A stretch of 64,000 nucleotides of DNA from Ideonella sp. GTDB taxonomy: Bacteria > Pseudomonadota > Gammaproteobacteria > Burkholderiales > Burkholderiaceae_C. The position numbers and the translations under genes are program-made. Numbering within the stretch: the first letter of the stretch is position 1; every line of letters begins with the position of its first letter. Below the pieces are notes generated by a model, which did no database searches, had not been told where the DNA came from, and worked only from the letters and a program-made list of their open reading frames with translations. The stretch lies in NCBI GenBank assembly GCA_016721465.1, contig JADKIA010000028.1, forward strand, positions 620,001 to 684,000, written 5' to 3'. Positions 1 to 10,921 of the stretch are shown here, one piece after another.

Positions 1-365
1 TGAGCGTGGACGACTTCGGCACCGGCTACTCGTCGCTCAGCCACCTGTCCACGCTGCCGATCGACAGCCTGAAGGTCGACCGCTCCTTCGTGCGCGGCCT
101 GCGCACCGACACCAAGGAAGCCGCCGTGGTGCGCGCCGTGGTGCAACTGGGCATCTCGTTGGGCAAGTCGGTGGTGGCCGAAGGCATCGAAACGCCGGCT
201 CAGCTGGCGCAATTGCGCGAGATGGGTTGCGACCTGGGGCAGGGCTTCCACCTCGGGTATCCGCTGATGCCGGACGATGTGGACCGCCTGCTGGACACGC
301 TGGTTGCCGCCTCGGTTACCGAGTTGCGTGTGGTGGCGGGGGCACCCGAAGCGCTGGCCGTTTGA
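1..365 (+). CDS. EAL-domain c-di-GMP phosphodiesterase, C-terminal fragment
   Basis: This is the 3' end of a gene that begins upstream of the window; the frame is open from the first complete codon at position 3. The translation starts with DDFGTGYSSLSHL and continues through LKVDRSFVRGL and VVAEGIET, which are the conserved late motifs of EAL domains that hydrolyse cyclic di-GMP. The catalytic EAL motif itself would lie upstream and cannot be checked, so activity is inferred. About 25 residues follow the domain before the TGA, so EAL is the last domain. Any sensory or GGDEF domains are outside the window. Confidence 0.85.
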   Translation, partial: SVDDFGTGYSSLSHLSTLPIDSLKVDRSFVRGLRTDTKEAAVVRAVVQLGISLGKSVVAEGIETPAQLAQLREMGCDLGQGFHLGYPLMPDDVDRLLDTLVAASVTELRVVAGAPEALAV

Positions 366-394
366 TCTGAATCGACGCCAGCGCGCCTCGGGCC

Positions 395-422
395 CTTGAA
401 AAGCGGCCGTGCTGCCCAATGT
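395..422 (+). promoter_or_regulatory. Sigma-32-type heat-shock promoter of clpB
   Basis: A CTTGAAA box at 395-401 is followed after 13 bases by CCCAATGT at 415-422. This closely resembles the RpoH consensus (CTTGAAA, 13-17 bases, CCCCATnT). Transcription would begin near 430, just before a ggagga ribosome-binding site at 435-440 and the clpB ATG at 447. The match is by eye and the -10 is imperfect, but clpB is a classical RpoH-dependent gene. Confidence 0.6.
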
Positions 423-446
423 CCTCGGCAACTCGGAGGACTTCCC

Positions 447-3038
<2,592 letters not shown>

Positions 3039-3092
3039 GGATCGGCCGACACGGGTCGGCGGCCAGGCTCCGCCTCGTGCGGAGTCTGGCGC

Positions 3093-3380
3093 TCAGCGGC
3101 GCGCCGCCAACACGTGGCGCGCCTGCACGAACGAGAAGGCGTAGTCCACCGATTCGTTGATGGCGCGCTCGTTGTCCTCGCGCTCCTTGGTCGTGAGGAA
3201 GAACGCCAGGTCCACATCGTGGCGGATGTAGCGCGGCGTCATGCGGTTCAGGGCCACGCAGGCCACGTCGGCCAGCAGGTCGGCGTGGCTGCCAATGCCC
3301 GGGTAGCGCTCGACGCCTTGGCGCACCGCGTCATAAACGGCGCGCTCGTGGATGTTGTGTACGGACGTGAAGTCCAGCAT
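3093..3380 (-). CDS. ComFB-family protein (late competence / nucleotide-receptor fold)
   Basis: This 95-residue protein starts MLDFTSVHNIHERAVYDAV and contains LADVACVALNRMTPRYIRHD followed by FFLT. That pattern, a helical segment then a CVALN...PPRY-like core, is the hallmark of the ComFB family (Pfam ComFB). In Bacillus comFB sits in the late competence operon; ComFB proteins from other bacteria have more recently been described as binders of cyclic dinucleotides (from memory). The start at 3380 omits 15 upstream residues that show no family similarity. It lies just downstream of an unrecognised gene on the same strand (3478-4602), which may be co-transcribed. A c-di-GMP phosphodiesterase fragment lies about 3 kb away, which makes a signalling role plausible but unproven. 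Confidence 0.75.
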   Translation of the reverse strand: MLDFTSVHNIHERAVYDAVRQGVERYPGIGSHADLLADVACVALNRMTPRYIRHDVDLAFFLTTKEREDNERAINESVDYAFSFVQARHVLAARR

Positions 3381-3477
3381 GGCAAGGCCTCGTCGATGCT
3401 GCGGGGGTGACGCGGATATCGGCATTCGCCGGCGTCGACTTGAGTGGGTGCTGGTGCCCCGCTGGCGGCCCGCCAGG

Positions 3478-4602
3478 TCAGCTCGGCTGGCGTTCCGATT
3501 CCATCAGCCGATAGCGCAGCAGCGCCAGGTTGGCGCGCGAGCGCTCGACCAAGGCCACGAAGGCCAGGGTGTGGCTCTTGGCCAGCGGCCGCAGCAGCGC
3601 CTGGCGTGAGCCGATGGCCACCAACAGCTCTTCGGGCCCGGGCAAGTCCGGGCCACCGGCGGCCATGTGGGCGCGCCGCGCGGCGCACAGGGCATGGGCC
3701 ATCTGGCGCAGTTCGGCGCGGGCGTTGTCTTCGGCATCGACCGCGATCAATTCACCGCTGTCCAGCTCCGCGATGCCGCAGCTGATGACACCTTCGGTGC
3801 GCACCACCGACGAGAGCACCCCCGCCAGCCATTGCGGTGGCGCCAGGGCGCTGGGCGCCTCGCCGGTGCGTGGCGTGCCGGTCAGCGGTTTGGCCTCTTG
3901 CCGCGCCTGGGCCGCGGCCTCCCAGGCGGTGAGCACGGCGTTCCAGACCGAGGCGGCGCCGCTCAGCGATTCGGACATGGCCGCGGTGCGCACGTGCGGC
4001 GGCCAGTCCTGCTCGAGGATGCGCTGGCGCAGGGCACTTGCGCCGGGTGGTAGCACGAACACCAGCCAGGGGCATTGCCATTCGGGCTGGCGCGTGGCCG
4101 ACAGCAGCCCGCGCAGCAGCTCGGTGACGGCATGCGGCGCCATGGCGCCGACGATCACGGCCGTGAGGTGGCTGTGCTCGGCCAGCGCATGGGCCAGCGC
4201 ATCGGGCGAGCCGTCCTGCACGCGGATGGCGGCGTGGTAGACCTTCAGCGCCTGCCCGGACAGGCGCGGCACGCTGGTGCGCTCGATGGTGGCCATGGTC
4301 CGCAAGGTGGCCCGCTCGCGCAGGTGGATGCGCTCCACGCGCTGGCCGCTGGCATCCGACAGCGCACAGATCACCTGCGGCGCCCACAGGCCAGAGGGGT
4401 CCAGCAGCGTGATCATCGAGCTCGAGGCGCCCAGGTCGGCCCGCGTGCTTTCGAAGTTGTGACGCAGCGCTTGCGCGGCGTCGGCATCAAAGACCACGTC
4501 GGTGTCCAGTACGGCGGACGCGATCGGGCTGAGGTCCTGCGGCGCCCGGCCCGTCGTGGGCAGGCGTTGCGGTCCCAGCTCGCCGAACAGGCTTTGCAAC
4601 AT
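3478..4602 (-). CDS. Unrecognised 374-residue protein with roadblock-like C-terminal region
   Basis: I do not recognise this protein by name. It starts MLQSLFGELGPQRLP and shows no signal peptide or membrane helix. The middle part (about residues 70-230) has alternating hydrophobic strands and helices, for example LTAVIVGAMAPHAVTELLRG and WLVFVLPPG, resembling a Rossmann-like or receiver-like fold without clear catalytic residues. The last 110 residues (LSSVVRTEGVISCGIAELDSG, then LRPLAKSHTLAFVALVE) look like a Roadblock/LC7-type domain, the small fold used for regulating GTPases and polarity or motility systems. The start at 4602 follows 33 residues without coding character. The ComFB-like gene lies 97 bases downstream on the same strand, suggesting a two-gene unit. 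Confidence 0.6.
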   Translation of the reverse strand: MLQSLFGELGPQRLPTTGRAPQDLSPIASAVLDTDVVFDADAAQALRHNFESTRADLGASSSMITLLDPSGLWAPQVICALSDASGQRVERIHLRERATLRTMATIERTSVPRLSGQALKVYHAAIRVQDGSPDALAHALAEHSHLTAVIVGAMAPHAVTELLRGLLSATRQPEWQCPWLVFVLPPGASALRQRILEQDWPPHVRTAAMSESLSGAASVWNAVLTAWEAAAQARQEAKPLTGTPRTGEAPSALAPPQWLAGVLSSVVRTEGVISCGIAELDSGELIAVDAEDNARAELRQMAHALCAARRAHMAAGGPDLPGPEELLVAIGSRQALLRPLAKSHTLAFVALVERSRANLALLRYRLMESERQPS

Positions 4603-4806
4603 CAACAGGCTCCTGGTTCTCGGATGCACGACTCTAGGGCCGCCACGTTGCTGTCGGGTGCGGCCTTGTATGGCGAACGTTTCCCGGGCCGCCCCGTGCA
4701 ACTTGCGCTCACAGTTCTTGCACGGCGCAGCCGGCGGGGTGTCGCATTCCGGTCACAAATCCACAGGGTCGACACCGCGGGCAGGGCGGCCGGGCATGCG
4801 TTTAGC

Positions 4807-6051
4807 ATGCGAAGCATGACCAACATCAGTGCCGATGCCCAAAAGTCGACCCTTCGAGCCGACGCCGCGGTGATCGGCCTGGTGGGCGCGGCACACGGTG
4901 TGAGCCATTTTGCGCAGCTGCTGCTGGCACCCTTGTTCCCCTGGATCAAGGACGAATTCAATGCCACCTACACCGAGTTGGGCCTGCTGCTGACGATTTT
5001 CTTTGTCACCTCGTGCGCCGTGCAAACCCTGGCCGGATTCGTGGTGGACCGGTTCGGGCCACGCCCGGTGCTGTTTGGCGGCCTGGTGTTGTCCGGCGTG
5101 GCGGCGCTGGGCTTTGCCTCGTCCGGCAGCTACCTGGCGATGGCCTTGTGGTCGGTGGTGGCCGGGGCCGGCAATGGGGTCTTCCATCCGGCCGACTACA
5201 CCTTGCTCAACCACAAGGTGCACAAGTCGCGGCTGGGCCATGCCTACAGCGCCCATGGCATCACCGGCAGCCTGGGCTGGGCCCTGGCGCCGGCGCTGCT
5301 GGTGCCCGTGGCGCTGATACAGGGGTGGCGCGCGGCGCTGCTGTGCGCCGCCGTGGTGGCTTTCGCCGTGCTGGCGCTGGTGTGGTGGTGCCGTGAGCGT
5401 CTGGCGATGGCGCCGGCGAGCCCCGCTCGGGCGAGCCCGGGTGCCGCGCCGGCGGACGACACCTTCGGCTTTCTGCGCATCCCCGCCGTGTGGATGTGCT
5501 TTGCGTTCTTCTTCTTCTATGCCGGCGCGCTGAGCGTGGTGCAGACCTACGCGCCCGAGGCCGCGCGACAGCTGCACGGCATGCCGTTGGGCTTGGTGGC
5601 GCTGTGCCTCACCGTCTATATGGTGTGCAGCGCCTGCGGCATGGTGGTCGGCGGCTTCCTGGCGTCCGACCCTTCGCGCTGCGAGCGCATCGTGGGCGCC
5701 GCGTTTGCTGTGGCCGCGTCGATGGCGCTTTATGCCGCATTGGGGCAGATCGCTGGCGCTTGGGTGCCGGTCTTGTTCGGCGCCATGGGGTTCGTCTCCG
5801 GCATGGCCAGCCCTTCGCGCGATCTGCTGGTCAAGCGATCCACCCCCGAGGGCGCCACCGGCCGTGTCTACGGTGTGGTGTATTCGGGGCTGGACACGGG
5901 CCAGGCGGTGATGCCGTTGCTGTTCGGGCGGCTGATGGACCTGCAGCAATACCAATCGGTCTGGCTGGGCCTGGCGGTGCTGCAGATGGTGCTGATTGCG
6001 AGTGCCTTCAACATACGGCGCGTTCGCCGCGTCTCGCTGGCTTCGGCCTGA
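4807..6051 (+). CDS. MFS transporter, Fsr/fosmidomycin-resistance-like
   Basis: A 414-residue membrane protein with about twelve hydrophobic segments. The N-terminal helix AAHGVSHFAQLLLAPLFPWI and the loop FVVDRFGPRPVLFGG between helices 2 and 3 match the major facilitator signature and specifically resemble the Fsr-like branch of drug/metabolite exporters. A Pro/Ala-rich loop near residues 200-215 marks the boundary between the two six-helix halves. Starts at 4807 and 4816 are both possible; neither has a strong ribosome-binding site. The next gene, a TPP-dependent enzyme, starts 86 bases downstream on the same strand, so the transporter might export a product or import a substrate of that enzyme. 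The substrate cannot be told from sequence. Confidence 0.85.
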   Translation: MRSMTNISADAQKSTLRADAAVIGLVGAAHGVSHFAQLLLAPLFPWIKDEFNATYTELGLLLTIFFVTSCAVQTLAGFVVDRFGPRPVLFGGLVLSGVAALGFASSGSYLAMALWSVVAGAGNGVFHPADYTLLNHKVHKSRLGHAYSAHGITGSLGWALAPALLVPVALIQGWRAALLCAAVVAFAVLALVWWCRERLAMAPASPARASPGAAPADDTFGFLRIPAVWMCFAFFFFYAGALSVVQTYAPEAARQLHGMPLGLVALCLTVYMVCSACGMVVGGFLASDPSRCERIVGAAFAVAASMALYAALGQIAGAWVPVLFGAMGFVSGMASPSRDLLVKRSTPEGATGRVYGVVYSGLDTGQAVMPLLFGRLMDLQQYQSVWLGLAVLQMVLIASAFNIRRVRRVSLASA

Positions 6052-6137
6052 GCGCCGTGGCTGGCGGCGAAGGCGCCGGTGGCCTGCCGGCACAATCCCG
6101 TCCTGCCCTCAGCCAACCATCTCCCGGAGCCTCCCAG

Positions 6138-7847
6138 ATGAAGTCGCGTCCCGCCGGTCACGTTCTCGTGGAAGCCCTGATCGCCCAAGGCGTGGACACC
6201 TGCTTCGGCGTCCCCGGTGAAAGCTATCTGGCGGTGCTGGACGGGTTTCACGAGCACCGCGATCGCATCCGCTTCATTGCGTGCCGACAGGAGGGCGGGG
6301 CGGCCTTCATGGCCGAGGCGCAGGGCAAGTTGAGCGGCCGGCCGGGCATCTGCTTCGTCACGCGCGGCCCTGGCGCCACCAACGCCAGCATCGGCCTGCA
6401 CACGGCGTTTCAGGACTCCACCCCGATGGTGTTGTTCGTGGGCCAAGTGGCCAGCGACCAGCGCGATCGCGAGGCCTTTCAGGAGCTCGACTACCGCCAG
6501 TTCTTCGGCCCCGGCACCCTGGGGATGGCCAAGTGGGTGGGTGAGGTGCAGGACGCCGACCGCCTGCCGGAATACATCGCTCGCGCCTTCCACACCGCCA
6601 TGCAAGGGCGGCCCGGTCCGGTGGTGCTGGTCTTGCCCGAAGACATGCTGAGGAAGCCCACGACAGCGCCTGTGCTGCCCCGAGTCACCCCCGCGCATGC
6701 CTGGCCGGCCCCCGGGGGCCTGCGCGACCTGCGCGCGCTGCTGATGGCGGCGAAGCGGCCCTTGGTCATCGCCGGCGGCAGCGGTTGGGACGCCGATGCG
6801 GCCCGCGCCTTGCAGCGCTTTGCCGAAAGCTGGCAACTGCCCGTGGGCTGCGGCTTTCGCTTTCAGGACACCTTCGACAACCGGCATGCGCTGTATGTCG
6901 GCGACGTGGGCATCGGCATCAATCCCAGACTGGCCCAGCGCGTGAAAGACGCGGACCTGATCATTGCCCTGGGGGTGCGCCTTGGCGAGATGACCACCGG
7001 CGGCTACACGTTGCTGATGCCACCGCGCCCGACGCAGAAGCTGGTGCACATCCATGCCGGCGCCGAGGAACTGGGCCGGGTCTACACGGCCGACCTGATG
7101 CTGCAGGCGTCCATGGCCTGCGCGGCCAAGGCGCTGGAAGGCCTGGCCGCGCCGGTGGATCTGCCGTGGCGCGAATGGGCGGCTTCGGCCCATGCCGACT
7201 ACGAGGCCAACCACGTGGCCCCGGCCGTGGCGCCGCTGGACATGGCGGTGGTGATGAAGACCCTGCAGCGCCTGGCACCGAGCCATGCGGTCTACACCAA
7301 CGGGGCGGGCAACTACAGCGGCTGGTTGCACCGCTATGTGCGTTACTTCGGGCTGCAGCACGAAGGTCGCACCCAGCTCGCACCCACCTCCGGCGCCATG
7401 GGCTATGGCCTGCCTGCGGCGGTGGGGGCAGCGCTGCTGCACCCCGAACGCACGGTCATCAATGTGGCCGGCGACGGTGATTTCCTGATGACCGGGCAGG
7501 AGCTGGCCACGGCCACCGGCTACGGCGCCAACCGCGGTGCAGGCCGGCTGGTGAGCCTGGTGGTGGACAACGGCAGCTACGGCACCATCCGCATGCACCA
7601 GGAGCGTGAGTACCCGGGCCGCGTCAGCGGCAGCGACCTGTTCAACCCGGACTTCGCCGCACTGGCCCGCGCCTACGGCTGGCGCGCCGCCCGCGTGGAG
7701 CGCACGGAGGACTTCGAAGCGGCCTTTGCCGAAGCCCTGCAGGCGGGGGCACCGATGCTGATCCACCTGGTGCTGAATGCCGACGTCAGCACCACGCGCA
7801 GCACCCTGGCGGCCATCCGCGACGCGGCCCGACTGGCCGGTCGTTGA
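6138..7847 (+). CDS. Thiamine-diphosphate-dependent enzyme, acetolactate-synthase-like
   Basis: The 569-residue product has the three-domain layout of the POX/acetolactate synthase family: N-terminal pyrimidine-binding domain with the catalytic-glutamate motif CFGVPGESYL, a central Rossmann-type domain (residues 195-330), and the C-terminal pyrophosphate-binding domain with GDGDF near residue 448 followed by VVDNGSYGTI, the Mg/TPP-binding pattern. It decarboxylates a 2-oxo acid or carries out a related carboligation; the substrate is not defined. No regulatory small subunit gene (ilvN) is nearby, so it is unlikely to be the main biosynthetic acetolactate synthase. The start ATG at 6138 follows a ggagcctcc-like stretch. 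It may be co-transcribed with the upstream MFS gene. Confidence 0.85.
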   Translation: MKSRPAGHVLVEALIAQGVDTCFGVPGESYLAVLDGFHEHRDRIRFIACRQEGGAAFMAEAQGKLSGRPGICFVTRGPGATNASIGLHTAFQDSTPMVLFVGQVASDQRDREAFQELDYRQFFGPGTLGMAKWVGEVQDADRLPEYIARAFHTAMQGRPGPVVLVLPEDMLRKPTTAPVLPRVTPAHAWPAPGGLRDLRALLMAAKRPLVIAGGSGWDADAARALQRFAESWQLPVGCGFRFQDTFDNRHALYVGDVGIGINPRLAQRVKDADLIIALGVRLGEMTTGGYTLLMPPRPTQKLVHIHAGAEELGRVYTADLMLQASMACAAKALEGLAAPVDLPWREWAASAHADYEANHVAPAVAPLDMAVVMKTLQRLAPSHAVYTNGAGNYSGWLHRYVRYFGLQHEGRTQLAPTSGAMGYGLPAAVGAALLHPERTVINVAGDGDFLMTGQELATATGYGANRGAGRLVSLVVDNGSYGTIRMHQEREYPGRVSGSDLFNPDFAALARAYGWRAARVERTEDFEAAFAEALQAGAPMLIHLVLNADVSTTRSTLAAIRDAARLAGR

Positions 7848-7888
7848 CGCGGCGCGGGAACCGGCGAGCCGCCACGAGCACCCGGGGC

Positions 7889-7945
7889 CCCGACCAAGGT
7901 CGGGCGGCGTCACGGTGCGAGGGCATGGTGCGGCCGCTCGGCCGC
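7889..7945. repeat. Two adjacent perfect hairpins in the intergenic region
   Basis: Between the TPP enzyme and the DUF481 gene are two 7-bp perfect inverted repeats: CCCGACC/GGTCGGG at 7889-7904 (2-base spacer) and GCGGCCG/CGGCCGC at 7930-7945 (2-base spacer). Neither is followed by a T tract, so they are not canonical intrinsic terminators. They could act as RNA-stabilising or Rho-assisted structures. Confidence 0.4.
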
Positions 7946-8033
7946 CTGCCTAGCATCGGCTGACGCAGCGAACGGCGCCCTGTCAGGGGCATCGCGCCGC
8001 GGCCACTCGTTCAGCCACCCAGGAGTTCCCTGC

Positions 8034-8795
8034 ATGCGTATCCACGCCACCTTTGCCGCAGCCGCCATCGGCCTGCTTTGTTCACACGCCGCGCTGGCGC
8101 AAGCCACGGTCAAGCCGGACGGCCAATGGCGCGCCGTGCTCGGTCTGGGGGCCAGCCTGGCCAAGGGCAACACCGACGCGAGCAACCTGGCCTTCAACAC
8201 CGACGCCGTGCGCGCCACGGCACAAGACAAGTCCACGCTGTATGGCAGCGCGCAGTTCTCGCGTTCCAACGGCACCACGACCGGCGAGCAGATCCGCTTC
8301 GGCGGGCGCTACGACCAGAACCTGACGCAAACCCTGTTCGCCTTCGGCGGCCTCGACTTCGAGCGCAACAAATTTGCCAATCTCAAGTTCCGCAGCCAGT
8401 TGGGCGCCGGTCTGGGCTACCACCTCATCGCCACGCCAGTCACCACCTGGGATCTGTTCGGAGGCCTGACCTACACCGCCGACCAGTTGCTGGCCGCCAC
8501 GCGGATCGACGGATCCCTGCGCAGCTCGTACAACTACCCGTCGCTGCTGCTCGGCGAGGAGTCGAACCACAAGCTCAGCGACAGCACGACGGCGCGCCAA
8601 CGACTGGTGGTCTATCCCAACCTGAAGAACACCGGCGAATATCGCGCCACGTAAAATGCCGGCCTGGCCGTGGCCATGACCAAGACGATGAACCTCAATG
8701 TCGGCATGTCGATGAACTACAACTCCGAGCCCGGTGCCGGGCGCAAATCCACCGACACCCTGCTGACCACCGGGGTGTCGATGAAGTTCGAATGA
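8034..8795 (+). pseudogene. DUF481/YdiY-type outer-membrane beta-barrel with internal TAA
   Basis: The gene encodes a signal peptide (MRIHATFAAAAIGLLCSHAALA) followed by a DUF481-type beta-barrel: alternating strands such as WRAVLGLGASLAKGNTDASN and LFAFGGLDFERNKFANL. A TAA at 8652-8654 stops translation after 206 residues (YRAT). Reading straight on in the same frame gives 46 more residues, AGLAVAMTKTMNLNVGMSMN and then LLTTGVSMKFE, ending at a TGA at 8793-8795. That tail is exactly what the family normally carries, including the terminal strand needed for barrel insertion. Homologues usually have a hydrophobic residue (Phe-like) where the stop is. Either the gene is recently inactivated or the base call is wrong. 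Family identity is confident; functional state is open. Confidence 0.75.
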
Positions 8796-8831
8796 TGGCC
8801 CTGGCCCCCGGCGGTCGGCCAGGGGCGCCCA

Positions 8832-10199
8832 TCATGGCGCGGGCGGCGTGAAGCCGATCGTGGCTTGGAAGCCCCGGCCACCGATCACCGGCGACCGCAG
8901 CTGCAGCACGGCGCCCGACTGCTCGGCGATGGTTCGCGCCAAGGCCAGGCCCAGGCCGGCGCCGTCGACTCCCAGGTTGACGCGCTCGAACCTGCGGCCC
9001 AGCTGCGGCAGGCTCTCCGGTGATACGCCAGGCCCGGTGTCGGTCACCGTCAACGCGAAGGGCTGCACCAGCAGGCACACGCCGGCGGCGTCACCGCCAT
9101 GCTTGAGCGCGTTGTCGATCAAGTTGCGCAGCGCAATGCCCAGCGCGTCGATGTCGCCCTGGATCGGTACCGGGGCGCCCCGGAACTCGATCTGCAGCCG
9201 CTCTTGACGACGCGCTTCGGCAAATTCATCGGCCACCATCGTGGCCAGCTCGGCCAGATCCACTGGCTCGCGTCGCAGCGCCACGCCGGACTCGATGCGC
9301 GCCAGCTGCAGCAGGCGTGTGGCCAGGTGCGTGATGCGGTCGAGCTGGCGCACCAGGGCTTGGGCGTGGTCGCGCTCGGATGGTTCGGCGGCGGCCTGCG
9401 CCAGACGCTGCGCCTGCGCGCGTGCCGCGGCCAAGGGGGTGCGCAACTCGTGCGCCGTATGCGCCGCGAAGGCGCGCTCGGCGTCGATGGCGGACCGCAC
9501 CCGGGTCATCAGCGTGTTGACGGTCTCGAGCCAAGGGAGCAGCTCGCGCGGCACGCCCTGGGTGTCCAGCGGGTGCAAGTCATGGGGCAGGCGCTGGGAC
9601 AGCTCGGCGCGACTGGGCTCGAGCATCGCAAAGCCGCGCGTCAGCAACACCTGGATGGCGATGGCGGCCAGGCCCAGCACCACGACCAGGGCGACCAGCA
9701 GCCAACCCGCGCTGGCCCACAGCACCTCGAGCCGGTGCTCGCGGGTTTCGGCCACCTGCACCCGGCGGCTGCCGTCGGCCAGGCTCAGGCTCAGCACGTG
9801 CCAGGGGCCGACATGGCGAACGCCGTTTTGCGTGGCGGGGTCCATCGGTGCCAACGGCGCCGCATGCGAGCGCAGTCGCATCGCGCCTTGGCCGTCGAAC
9901 ACCTGATAGATCACATACTCCTCGTGCGGATGGTGGCCCGGTGGCGGCTCGCCGCTCGGGGCAAACACCGCCTCGGGGGCCGACAACAGCATCTGCGCGG
10001 TCTCTTCCAGCGCGCTGTCCAGGATCTCGGTGGTTTCGTACCAGATGCCCACCATGGCGGCCGCGGTGCCCACCAGCCACAAGCCACCGATCCAGACCAA
10101 CAACTGCCGCCGAAGGCGCTGCTGCAGACTCCAGGCGGCTGGCCCCGGGGTACTGACCTGCGAGCGCGCCACAGGGTCTGGATTCAGGGCCTCAGGCAT
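8832..10199 (-). CDS. Two-component sensor histidine kinase
   Basis: A 455-residue inner-membrane kinase of the OmpR-partner type. Two membrane helices (about residues 33-53 and 162-186) bracket a periplasmic sensor of roughly 110 residues. The H box AHTAHELRTPLAAAR places the phosphorylated histidine at residue 250. The N box LRNLIDNALKHGG and the G1 motif VTDTGPGVSP follow, so the catalytic domain is complete. The gene begins inside the end of the upstream response-regulator gene (8-base overlap), showing translational coupling. The sensor domain is unlike any I can name. The pair lies directly behind the ferredoxin-flavoprotein gene of the multihaem locus on the same strand, so controlling that locus is a reasonable but untested role. 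Confidence 0.92.
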   Translation of the reverse strand: MPEALNPDPVARSQVSTPGPAAWSLQQRLRRQLLVWIGGLWLVGTAAAMVGIWYETTEILDSALEETAQMLLSAPEAVFAPSGEPPPGHHPHEEYVIYQVFDGQGAMRLRSHAAPLAPMDPATQNGVRHVGPWHVLSLSLADGSRRVQVAETREHRLEVLWASAGWLLVALVVVLGLAAIAIQVLLTRGFAMLEPSRAELSQRLPHDLHPLDTQGVPRELLPWLETVNTLMTRVRSAIDAERAFAAHTAHELRTPLAAARAQAQRLAQAAAEPSERDHAQALVRQLDRITHLATRLLQLARIESGVALRREPVDLAELATMVADEFAEARRQERLQIEFRGAPVPIQGDIDALGIALRNLIDNALKHGGDAAGVCLLVQPFALTVTDTGPGVSPESLPQLGRRFERVNLGVDGAGLGLALARTIAEQSGAVLQLRSPVIGGRGFQATIGFTPPAP

Positions 10200-10836
10200 C
10201 CAGTCGATAACCCAGGTTGCGGTGCGTGCTGATGATCGAGGTGCCCAGCTTCTTCCGCAGGCGGCTGATGATCACTTCCAGCGAATTGCTGGCCGGCTCG
10301 GCAAACCCCTGCCGCTGCAAGGCGGACTCCAGGTCGCCTCGGCTGTAGATGCGTCCCTGGTGGCGCGACAGGCCCAGCAGCACCGCCCACTCCATGGCCG
10401 TGAGGTCGATGCGCTCGCCGGCCTGGTCGGCCTGTCGCGTGCCCAGGTCCACGGTCACGCTGCCGATCACCAGGCGACGGGTGTTGCTGTTGCGCCGGCT
10501 CACCGCGTCGATCCGGGCCAGCAGTTCATCGAGATCGAAGGGTTTGACGAGGTAGTCGTCGGCGCCGGACTTGAGCCCCCGGATGCGATCGCTGACCTGG
10601 TCGCGCGCCGTCAACACGATCACCGGTTGGCGCAGGCCATCGGCGCGCCAGTTTCTCAGCAGCATCAGGCCCTCGCCGTCGGGCAGTTGGAGATCCAGCA
10701 GTGCCAGATCGAAGCTCTGGACGACGGCCGCCTGGGCGATGCGCTTGCACCATTGCACGACGTGCCCCGCCGACTCCAGGTGCTCCGCCACGGCCTGACC
10801 CAGGTCAAGGTCGTCTTCAAGCAAGAGCAGCTGCAT
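10192..10836 (-). CDS. OmpR-family response regulator
   Basis: A 214-residue transcription factor: receiver domain with acidic pocket LLLEDD, phospho-acceptor aspartate in LALLDLQLPDG (residue 48) and the conserved lysine in DDYLVKPFD, followed by a winged-helix OmpR/PhoB DNA-binding domain ending HRNLGYRLDA. The start at 10836 (MQLLLLEDD) was chosen because the family always begins directly with this strand; the open frame extends 54 residues further without family character. The sensor kinase gene overlaps its end by 8 bases. The gene is 85 bases downstream of the ferredoxin-flavoprotein gene, same strand, consistent with one transcript. Confidence 0.93.
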   Translation of the reverse strand: MQLLLLEDDLDLGQAVAEHLESAGHVVQWCKRIAQAAVVQSFDLALLDLQLPDGEGLMLLRNWRADGLRQPVIVLTARDQVSDRIRGLKSGADDYLVKPFDLDELLARIDAVSRRNSNTRRLVIGSVTVDLGTRQADQAGERIDLTAMEWAVLLGLSRHQGRIYSRGDLESALQRQGFAEPASNSLEVIISRLRKKLGTSIISTHRNLGYRLDA

Positions 10837-10921
10837 GGTGGCTTTGAGGTGAATGCGACCCTCGGATTGGGCAGCGAGCAGGTGAATGGAATCTGAACGG
10901 CGCTCCCCCGGTTCACGGTGC

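Noticed and set aside
396..446. TTG start for ClpB at 396
   Set aside because: It lies in the predicted -35 box, lacks a ribosome-binding site and adds residues unlike the ClpB N-terminus.
3047..3060. Stem-loop after clpB as a terminator
   Set aside because: Only a 5-bp stem and no T tract; too weak to call.
5490..6137. A 216-codon N-terminal extension of the TPP enzyme
   Set aside because: It overlaps the MFS gene in another frame and reads as arginine/alanine-rich noise; the family starts at MKSRPAGHVLVEAL.
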